From: Streptomyces xylophagus
GTDB lineage: Bacteria > Actinomycetota > Actinomycetes > Streptomycetales > Streptomycetaceae
NCBI RefSeq assembly: GCF_000716435.1
Contig: NZ_JNWO01000010.1
Coordinates: 1 to 64,000, forward strand
DNA length: 64,000 nt
Direction: 5' to 3'
Shown: one piece after another, positions 58,184 through 64,000 of the stretch
Numbering within the stretch: the first letter of the stretch is position 1
How the letters are laid out: every line of letters begins with the position of its first letter
The notes under the pieces: generated by a model
The model's database searches: none
Seen by the model: the letters and a program-made list of their open reading frames with translations, nothing else
What the model was told of the DNA's origin: nothing
Position numbers and translations under genes: made by a program

Positions 58184-58852
58184 ATGAGCTCCATGACAGC
58201 GAAGATCGAACCCCTCGGAGCGGTGCGCGAGCGCGTCCTGGCGACCCTGCGGCAGGACATCATCGCTGGTCGGCTGCGTCCCGGCGACCGGCTGGTGGAG
58301 CGCGAGCTGGCCGAGCGTTTCGGGGTCTCGCGCGTGCCGGTCCGGGAGGCGATCCGGGCCCTGGTCGCGGAGGGCTTCGTCCTGTTCGAGTCGGCGCGCC
58401 GCACGGTCGTACGACGGCTGACCCCGACCGACGTCAAGGAACTGTTCGAACTGCGCGAGGCGCTGGAGGTGTACGCCTCCGGGCTCGCGGCGGCCCGCGC
58501 GACCCCTCAAGCCCTGGCCGAACTAAGGGAGTTGCTCGACGCCGCGGCAGAGGCCACCAGGTCCGACGACGCCGAGGCGATCACCGACGTCAACACCCGT
58601 TTCCACGACCGCATCCTGGCCCTGGCCGGCAACAGCCTGCTGATCTCCGTCATGGAACCGGTCGACGGCCGGCTGCGCTGGCTCACCCGGCAGAACGAGG
58701 AGTGGCCCCAACTCCTGACCGAGCACGAGGAGTTGTACGAGGCGATCGCCTCCGGCGACCCGGACCGCGCCCGCGCCCACGCCCTCAGCCACGTCCAGGC
58801 CAACTACCGTTCCACTGTGCGGCATCTGTTCGGCGACGACGCGCAGCCCTAG
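58184..58852 (+). CDS. GntR regulator, FadR/FCD group
   Basis: The product is 222 residues. The winged helix (about 10-75) has RLRPGDRLVERELAERFGVSRVPVREAIRAL. The FCD ligand domain (about 80-215) has FELREALEVYASGLAAA, an Asp/His metal site (DVNTRFHDRIL, then HEELYEAIASGDPDRARAHALSH). It is expected to repress the transporter-racemase operon through the palindrome about 90 bases upstream and release on binding substrate. It starts at ATG 58184 without a ribosome site (ATG 58193 is also possible). Confidence 0.92.
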   Translation: MSSMTAKIEPLGAVRERVLATLRQDIIAGRLRPGDRLVERELAERFGVSRVPVREAIRALVAEGFVLFESARRTVVRRLTPTDVKELFELREALEVYASGLAAARATPQALAELRELLDAAAEATRSDDAEAITDVNTRFHDRILALAGNSLLISVMEPVDGRLRWLTRQNEEWPQLLTEHEELYEAIASGDPDRARAHALSHVQANYRSTVRHLFGDDAQP

Positions 58853-58867
58853 ACAGAGGGAGAGAAC

Positions 58868-60319
58868 ATGGTCAGCAGACGTGGCCTGTTGGGCGGGGCC
58901 GCGCTCATCGGTGCCGGTGCGATGGCGGGGGTGGCCGTGGCGGACATGGCACTGGACACTCCCTTCACGCCGGTCGGCACGCCGCATCTGGCCCAGGCCG
59001 AGCAACTGGTGCACTATCAGCGGCTGTTGGCGGCCGGGTATCTGACGAGCGGGCTGGTGGGGCACTGGCCGCTGGACGGCTCGGGCACGGACCGTTCGGG
59101 CCGCGAGCACCCCGTCACACTCGGCACCGGCGCGACCTGGACGGCACTGCGCGCAGGCGGCGAACTGAGCCTCGACGGAACGTCCGGGGCGTACGCCACC
59201 ACCGACTCCGTCCTGGACACGACACTCCCCTTCACCGTCTCGGCGTGGGTACGCCTGGCGAGCGACGCCGACCCGGCGACCATGTACACGGCGGTGAGCC
59301 AGGACGGGACCACCACCAGCCGCTTCCTCCTCCAGTACGACGACACCGCCGCCACCTGGGCCTTCAAGGTCCGCAGCGAGGACCAGGCCACGGAGGTGTC
59401 CGCCGTCGCCACGACACCGGCCGCCCTCGGCGTCTGGACCCACCTGACCGGCGTCTGGGACGGCACGCAGATCCAGCTGTACGTCAACGGCCGACTGGAG
59501 GGCGGCGCGGCGACGACCCTCTCCTGGACGGCACCCGCAGGTCTCTCCCTCGGCCGGGCCCGCTTCGACAGCGCGCCCGCCGACAGCTTCAAGGGCGCGA
59601 TCGACGACGTACGGGCCTACGCCCGCGCCCTCACCGCCGACGAGATCGCCCTGGTCAGCGGCCATACGGCCCGCCAGAACAACGTCTATCTGACGGGCTC
59701 GCCCGCCACCCTCACCTGGGGCACGCCCGGCGACCCGGCGAGCTGGGTGGCCCGCGCCCGCTGCGCGTCCTTCGTCACCGGCGTCCTGAAGCACACCTAC
59801 GACTGGGCATCGGACGACTACTTCCTCCGCTACTTCCAGGAGAGGGGCCCGGAGGCCGCCGACTACTGCTCGGCATTCCTGACCGGCACCGGCGGCCCGC
59901 GCTTCGCACGCATCCGCAAGGTCACCGACCTCCGGCCCGGCGACATCATCGCCGTCGACTACAGGGGCAGCGACCCCGACAACACCGGCCACATCGTCAT
60001 GGTCCGCGAACTCAAGGGCGTCTTCAGCGGCACCGCGGACTTCACCGGCGAGACGCAGTACGCCGTCGAGATCATCGACTGCACCTCCAACCCGCACGGC
60101 GTGTACGCCCTGACCAACTACCCCAAATACCCGGACACCCGCATGGTCGGCAACATCACCGGCGAGAACCTCCAGGGCGTCGGCATCGGCCACATGATGT
60201 TCTACGCCTCCGACACCACCGGCGAGTTCTCCCGCTACCGGTGGAGCGTCAACTCCGCGAAGACCGGCGGGACTTACGACGTGACGGCACGACCGATCGC
60301 GGCAGCGCGCATCGGCTGA
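58868..60319 (+). CDS. Secreted LamG-domain protein with a C-terminal cysteine-peptidase-like domain
   Basis: The product is 483 residues. A twin-Arg-like signal (SRRGLLGGAALIGAG) is followed by a LamG/concanavalin-like domain (about 62-262: GLVGHWPLDGSG, FTVSAWVRLAS, WTHLTGVWDGTQIQLYVNG). The C-terminal domain (about 290-475) has RCASFVTGVLKHTY, RPGDIIAVDYRGSD and NTGHIVMVRE, the Cys/His order of NlpC/P60- or CHAP-like peptidases. That catalytic reading is inference. It may bind glycans and cut a wall peptide. The start is ATG 58868 behind AGGGAGAGA. Confidence 0.75.
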   Translation: MVSRRGLLGGAALIGAGAMAGVAVADMALDTPFTPVGTPHLAQAEQLVHYQRLLAAGYLTSGLVGHWPLDGSGTDRSGREHPVTLGTGATWTALRAGGELSLDGTSGAYATTDSVLDTTLPFTVSAWVRLASDADPATMYTAVSQDGTTTSRFLLQYDDTAATWAFKVRSEDQATEVSAVATTPAALGVWTHLTGVWDGTQIQLYVNGRLEGGAATTLSWTAPAGLSLGRARFDSAPADSFKGAIDDVRAYARALTADEIALVSGHTARQNNVYLTGSPATLTWGTPGDPASWVARARCASFVTGVLKHTYDWASDDYFLRYFQERGPEAADYCSAFLTGTGGPRFARIRKVTDLRPGDIIAVDYRGSDPDNTGHIVMVRELKGVFSGTADFTGETQYAVEIIDCTSNPHGVYALTNYPKYPDTRMVGNITGENLQGVGIGHMMFYASDTTGEFSRYRWSVNSAKTGGTYDVTARPIAAARIG

Positions 60320-60328
60320 CCAACTGGA

Positions 60329-61291
60329 CTAACGACGGGCGTACTTGTCCGTCGCCACCACCAGCGCCTCCGCGACACCCGGCGCACTCGCGTTGTGCCC
60401 GGCCTCGTCCACGATCACCAACTCGCTCCCGGGCCAGGCGTGTTGGAGGCGCCAGACGATGCCGAGGAGATTGCCGAGGTCGAGGCTGCCCTGGACGAGG
60501 GTGCCGGGGATGTCCTTGAGGAGAGGGGCGTCCCGGAGCACGACGCCCTCGTCGTTGCCCGCTCCCAGGAAGTGGTCGTTGCCGAAGTAGTGCGTGACGG
60601 TGCGGGCGAAGCCCATGCGGAACTCCGGGTCCTCGTACCGCTTTTCGGAGCGCGGCGGGGCCGGGACGATCGCCGTCTCCCAGTCGGTCCACGCACGTGC
60701 CGCCCGCTCCCGCACCGCCCGGTCGGGCGACTCGATGAGCCGGTTGTAGGCGGCGGCGAGGTTCCCGTCCCGTTCATCCACGGGCAGCTCACCGACGAAC
60801 CGCTCGAACGCCTCCGGGAAGAGCCTCCCAAGTCCCCTGGTCAACAAGGCCACTTCAGCATCGGACCCGGTGGCGACACAGGTCAGCACCAGCTCCGACA
60901 CCACCCCCGGACACGTCTGCGCGTACCGCAGCCCTAGCACCGACCCCCACGACGCGCCCCACACCAGCCACCGCTCGATCCCCAAGTGCCGCCGCAGCAG
61001 CTCCAGATCGGCGATGAGGTGAGCCGTCGTGTTCACGCTCATGTCGGTGTCGTAGGCGCTCGCGCGCGGCGTGGAACGCCCGCACCCGCGCTGGTCGAGC
61101 AGCACGATCCGGTAGGCGACGGGATCGAAGTAGCGCCGGGGATACGGCGAACAGCCCGAGCCCGGGCCGCCGTGCAGCACGACCGCGGGCTTGCCGTGCG
61201 GATTCCCGCAGGTCTCCCAGTAGATGTGGTTCCCGTCACCGACATCGAGCATGCCGCGGTCGTACGGTTCGATCTCCGGATACAGGCCCAT
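60329..61291 (-). CDS. pip: Proline iminopeptidase
   Basis: The product is 320 residues, an alpha/beta hydrolase. It has the oxyanion HGGPGSGCSP, LLDQRGCGRSTP, the nucleophile elbow WGASWGSVLGL (Ser in GASWGS), a cap domain and the catalytic His in VDEAGHNAS. Family members release N-terminal proline from peptides in the cytoplasm. There is no signal peptide. It is convergent with the LamG gene. Confidence 0.92.
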   Translation of the reverse strand: MGLYPEIEPYDRGMLDVGDGNHIYWETCGNPHGKPAVVLHGGPGSGCSPYPRRYFDPVAYRIVLLDQRGCGRSTPRASAYDTDMSVNTTAHLIADLELLRRHLGIERWLVWGASWGSVLGLRYAQTCPGVVSELVLTCVATGSDAEVALLTRGLGRLFPEAFERFVGELPVDERDGNLAAAYNRLIESPDRAVRERAARAWTDWETAIVPAPPRSEKRYEDPEFRMGFARTVTHYFGNDHFLGAGNDEGVVLRDAPLLKDIPGTLVQGSLDLGNLLGIVWRLQHAWPGSELVIVDEAGHNASAPGVAEALVVATDKYARR

Positions 61292-61309
61292 CCGACGACC
61301 CTAACCTCG

Positions 61310-62002
61310 CTACGACGTGGTCGGCAGCCCCGCCGCCCCGGCCGCCGTGCGCAGCACGTCCCGCAGCATCGTGGGGGTGAGCTTCCCAGTGAAGGTGTTG
61401 CGCTGGCTGACGTGGAAGCAGCCGAAGAGGTCGAGGCCGTCGAGCGGCACGTGTGCCCCGTGCCCGAACACGGGCCGTGGGCGGGGCACTTGCCACCCCG
61501 CCGCCGCGAACGCCGGCAGCGCCGCCTGCCAGCCGAAGGCGCCGAGTACGACCACGGCCCTCAACGTCGGCCGCAGCAGGGTCAGTTCCTCGACGAGCCA
61601 GGACCGGCACGTGTCGCGTTCCTCCGGGGTGGGCTTGTTGGCGGGCGGTGCGCAGCGCACCGGCGAGGTGATGCGCACGCCGTACAGCTCCAGGCCGTCG
61701 TCCACGCTCACGGCGGTCGGCTGCGAGGCGAGCCCGATGTCGTACAGGGCCTCGTACAGCACGTCCCCGGAGCGATCGCCCGTGAACATGCGGCCGGTGC
61801 GGTTGGCGCCGTGCGCGGCGGGGGCGAGGCCTATGATCAGCAGGGGCGCGTCGGCGGGACCGAAGCCGGGTACCGGGCGGCCCCAGTACGTCCAGTCGGC
61901 GAAGGCGGCGCGTTTGGTACGGGCGACCTCCTCGCGCCAGGCGACCAGTCGGGGGCAGGCCCGGCAGCCGGTGATCCGGTGATCGAGGTCGGACAGGTTC
62001 AT
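61310..62002 (-). CDS. udgB: Type-5 uracil-DNA glycosylase
   Basis: The product is 230 residues. Motif 1 is IGLAPAAHGANRTGRMFTGD (type 5, with Ala-His in place of the usual Asp/Asn), and motif 2 is HVSQRNTFTGKLT. Four Cys (ITGCRACPRL, VRCAPP, DTCRSW) bind the 4Fe-4S cluster. UdgB-type enzymes remove uracil, hypoxanthine and related bases from double-stranded DNA. The start ATG 62002 is preceded by TACGGT with six bases between, leaderless-like, but no TTGTCAGTG. A tandem repeat sits upstream. Confidence 0.92.
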   Translation of the reverse strand: MNLSDLDHRITGCRACPRLVAWREEVARTKRAAFADWTYWGRPVPGFGPADAPLLIIGLAPAAHGANRTGRMFTGDRSGDVLYEALYDIGLASQPTAVSVDDGLELYGVRITSPVRCAPPANKPTPEERDTCRSWLVEELTLLRPTLRAVVVLGAFGWQAALPAFAAAGWQVPRPRPVFGHGAHVPLDGLDLFGCFHVSQRNTFTGKLTPTMLRDVLRTAAGAAGLPTTS

Positions 62003-62014
62003 GCCGCCACCGTA

Positions 62015-62062
62015 TTCATGCCTTCACCGTAGGGCCGCTTCATGCCCTCACCGTAGGCCCGC
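62015..62062. repeat. 24-base tandem repeat upstream of udgB
   Basis: Two adjacent 24-base units (62015-62038, 62039-62062), 22 of 24 identical, each contain TTCATGCC and TCACCGTAGG. On the minus strand each unit reads TACGGTGAnGGCATGAA, echoing the TACGGTGGCGGCATGAA that holds the udgB start. Confidence 0.8.
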
Positions 62063-62171
62063 CGAGGCACGGACCGGAGGCCGCCGGACCAGGGCCGCGA
62101 ACGGCCTCCGTGCTCACGTCGCCGACCAAAACCCGCCGGAACCCTCCGCCCAGGGGTACTAAAGTCGAGCC

Positions 62172-62762
62172 ATGGCTTCCGAGGGTGCGGACGAAACCGA
62201 CGGCGACAACGGAACCGGCGCGACCACGACGAGCCGGAACACCGACACACACCGGAGCGGCACGGCCGAGCCGCAGGGCGACACCGTGGCCGCCGCCAGG
62301 GCCGCCGGTCCCTCGAACGGTGAGAGCGTCCGCGTCGACAGCTGGATCTGGTCCGTCCGTCTGGTCAAGACCCGCTCCATGGGCGCCGCCGCCTGCAAGG
62401 GCGGCCACGTCCGTGTCAACGGCGAGCGCGTGAAGCCCGCCCACTCCGTGCACGTCGGCGACGAGGTCCGCCTGCGCCACGAGGGCCGGGAGCGCGTCGT
62501 CATCGTGAAGCAGGTCATCCGCAAACGCGTCGGCCCTCCGGTGGCCGTCCAGTGCTACGTGGACAACTCCCCGCCGCCCCCGCCCCGCGAGGCCGTCGCC
62601 CCGGCCGGCATCCGCGACCGCGGCACCGGCCGCCCCACCAAACGCGACCGCCGCGAGATGGAACGCCTACGCGGCCTGCCCGACCCCGGCACCGACCCCG
62701 ACGAGCACCGCGACACCCATCGCGGCGCACACCGAGACACACGCCGAGGCACGCAACGGTGA
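62172..62762 (+). CDS. S4-domain RNA-binding protein (Hsp15-like)
   Basis: The product is 196 residues. The S4 domain (about 54-118) has VRVDSWIWSVRLVKTRSMGAAACKGG, HVRVNGERVKPAHSVHVGDEV. A Thr/Ser-rich N-terminal extension (1-50) and a charged tail of DTHRGAHRDTRRG repeats are added. Hsp15 binds stalled 50S subunits with attached peptidyl-tRNA. The start is ATG 62172, with TACTAA nine bases upstream and no ribosome site. It is divergent from udgB. Confidence 0.88.
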   Translation: MASEGADETDGDNGTGATTTSRNTDTHRSGTAEPQGDTVAAARAAGPSNGESVRVDSWIWSVRLVKTRSMGAAACKGGHVRVNGERVKPAHSVHVGDEVRLRHEGRERVVIVKQVIRKRVGPPVAVQCYVDNSPPPPPREAVAPAGIRDRGTGRPTKRDRREMERLRGLPDPGTDPDEHRDTHRGAHRDTRRGTQR

Positions 62763-62882
62763 CATCCGGCCCCGGGCCCTCGGCCCACCGGACGCCACCG
62801 TCACCCTGCCTCTGCGCCTGCGCCTGCCCCTGCCCCTGCGCCGACCAGGGCTCGCCGCTACTGCTGTACGGCGCAGGTCAGG

Positions 62883-63359
62883 TCACGCCCGTCGTCGTAG
62901 CAGTCGCAGCAACTCCGCGTTCTGCCCCCGCCGTGCCCAGGCGATCAGGGCGAGCGGGATGATCAGGATCAGCGGTGTCGCCGCGTTCTGACCGTGGAAC
63001 ACGGTCATCTGCACGATGAACGCACCCACCATCAGCGCGCTGAGCGCCGTCGCCGCCACGGACTGCAGCACCGGGATCAACAGTCCGACGGCCCCGGCGA
63101 GTTCGAGCGCGCCGATGGTGTACATGGCCCCGCTGCCCCAGCCGATCCTGTCGAAGGACTCCACGGCCGACGGGTGCGCGATCAGCTTGGGCAGCGCGCT
63201 CGCGATGCCGTAGAACAGGGCGAGCAGCACCTGAAGGACGCGCAGCGCGATTCGGGCGCGGCGCCCGCGGGCGGTCGCGGACTCGGCGACGACGGCGGTG
63301 CGGGCCTTCGCGGAGCCGACGGAAGCAGCGGAGGTGACGGGGGTGACGGTCTCGGACAT
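62883..63359 (-). CDS. DoxX-family membrane protein
   Basis: The product is 158 residues. A Ala/Thr-rich N-terminal stretch (1-35) precedes four membrane segments, with ALRVLQVLLALFYGIASALPKL and IGALELAGAVGLLIPVL of DoxX, and a basic C-terminus (LLRLLRRRA). DoxX-like proteins work in quinone or redox processes at the membrane, with no firm function here. The start is ATG 63359 behind AGGAG. Confidence 0.88.
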   Translation of the reverse strand: MSETVTPVTSAASVGSAKARTAVVAESATARGRRARIALRVLQVLLALFYGIASALPKLIAHPSAVESFDRIGWGSGAMYTIGALELAGAVGLLIPVLQSVAATALSALMVGAFIVQMTVFHGQNAATPLILIIPLALIAWARRGQNAELLRLLRRRA

Positions 63360-63467
63360 GGAGGTCTCCTGCGGGAAGCGGTCCGTGTTGCTGTCACAGA
63401 GGTAGACCGGCCCCCGCTCGGGAACTCATCGCCGCCGTACGGCATTTCCCGTTCGTCCGTAAGCCCA

Positions 63468-64000
63468 TCAGTCCATCGGCACCGCCCGCACCCACACCCG
63501 GTCCGGTGTCAGATAGCTGTCCACCTTCAGTCCCGTCTCCGCCAACGCCTCCTCGAACTGGTCCTTCGTCAACGGCCGGGCCAGGAACGTCTGGGTCCAG
63601 ACCGCGTCCGGGAACACATACTCCGCGTGCACCGAGTTGACCCCGTCCCCGACCGGCTCCGCCGACACAATCCGCACGGTGAAGCCACTGGGGTCGACCC
63701 GCTCGCGCGGCACCTTCGAGTGGTAGTCCTCGCCCTCGCGCTGGATCAGCACGGAGCCGCCCGCCGCGACATGCCGTACACAGGTCCGCAGCAGTCCGCG
63801 CCGCTCCTCCTCGTCCCCGGTGTGCACCAGGAACGACGCGAGCATCACCACGTCGAAGGTCTCGCCCAGATCGAGGTTCTCGATCGGACTGCATATCGTG
63901 CGCGCTCCTCGGACCCGCTCCAGCATCTCGGCGGACTCGTCGACCGCCGTGACCGTGAATCCGCGCTCCAGGAGGGGGTGGGTCATCCGCCCCACCCCGC
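63468..64000 (-). CDS. Class I SAM-dependent methyltransferase, N-terminus outside the window
   Basis: The frame stays open to the right edge. The visible 177 residues start just after the SAM-binding loop (AGVGRMTHPLLERGFTVTAVDES, in parts) and continue with TFDVVMLASFLVHTGDEEE and AAGGSVLIQREGEDYHSK. It is a small-molecule methyltransferase type. The internal GTG at 63995 lies inside the motif I region, so it is not the real start. Confidence 0.85.
   Translation of the reverse strand, partial: GVGRMTHPLLERGFTVTAVDESAEMLERVRGARTICSPIENLDLGETFDVVMLASFLVHTGDEEERRGLLRTCVRHVAAGGSVLIQREGEDYHSKVPRERVDPSGFTVRIVSAEPVGDGVNSVHAEYVFPDAVWTQTFLARPLTKDQFEEALAETGLKVDSYLTPDRVWVRAVPMD

Noticed and set aside
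62701..62762. Possible CRISPR-like repeats at the end of the S4 gene
   Set aside because: They are short in-frame Arg/His/Thr codon repeats with no constant-length spacers.
1..64000. tRNA, rRNA, CRISPR array, prophage or insertion sequence
   Set aside because: I saw no cloverleaf-like sequences, transposase motifs, phage structural genes or regular repeat-spacer pattern. A tRNAscan or ISfinder run would be decisive.

Overview
The window is high-GC, densely coded actinobacterial DNA. GTG starts are frequent, neighbouring genes often overlap by GTGA or ATGA, and several promoters place the -10 box 6-8 bases before the start codon (leaderless type). The gene families (DUF397/WhiJ-type regulators, SAV2177-type methyltransferase, F420-type PPOX enzyme, TerD proteins, MmpS-like proteins) point to a Streptomyces chromosome, probably its conserved part. 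The aroQ - terC/terD - uvrB - glpQ - ogt order agrees with my recollection of Streptomyces coelicolor gene order, which I could not check.

Layout. 1-2228: end of a radical SAM gene, a degraded metallo-beta-lactamase-fold gene and two small membrane-anchored proteins. 2229-4785: polar amino-acid ABC importer operon. 4831-6749: type II dehydroquinase divergent from a shikimate-type MHS transporter. 6834-9602: ChaA-type antiporter, small protein, and TerC behind a yybP-ykoY-type (Mn2+) riboswitch. 9678-17264: TerD/FtsK-like fusion, TerD, uvrB, MHYT sensor, secreted glycerophosphodiesterase and O6-alkylguanine methyltransferase. terD, uvrB and ogt each carry the LexA-independent actinobacterial DNA-damage promoter (TTGTCAGTG-N8-TAnnnT). 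17296-25928: transport, formaldehyde dehydrogenase, pseudouridine catabolism (psuG-psuK), CorA, CBS, PPOX and uridine-kinase-like genes. 25946-30252: an HxlR regulator broken by a 38-base palindromic element, its divergent NAD(P)-binding neighbour, and an orphan gltD. 30262-36497: MocR regulator/AhpD-like pair, then a PEP-synthase-like phosphotransferase, a membrane protein and a tyrosine phosphatase.

36517-40225: Streptomyces regulatory set of SAM methyltransferase, DUF397 protein, WhiJ-like XRE regulator, anti-sigma-type ATPase and a coupled unknown gene, with repeats and a palindrome in the divergent promoter. 40448-50001: ABC exporter, DUF899, P450, amidohydrolase, endonuclease/phosphatase-family protein, FUSC protein and nucleotidyltransferase. 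50096-52719: a TIR-NTPase gene divergent, with only 38 bases between start codons, from a gene encoding a free-standing copy of the TIR protein's C-terminal domain. This is the best candidate for an undescribed (probably defence or self-monitoring) system. 52794-64000: unknown protein, RidA, GNAT, GH6 glucanase, hydantoin/allantoin-type transporter-racemase operon with divergent GntR regulator, LamG/peptidase-like secreted protein, proline iminopeptidase, type-5 uracil-DNA glycosylase, S4 protein, DoxX and a partial methyltransferase.

I saw no rRNA, tRNA, CRISPR array, complete insertion sequence or prophage.
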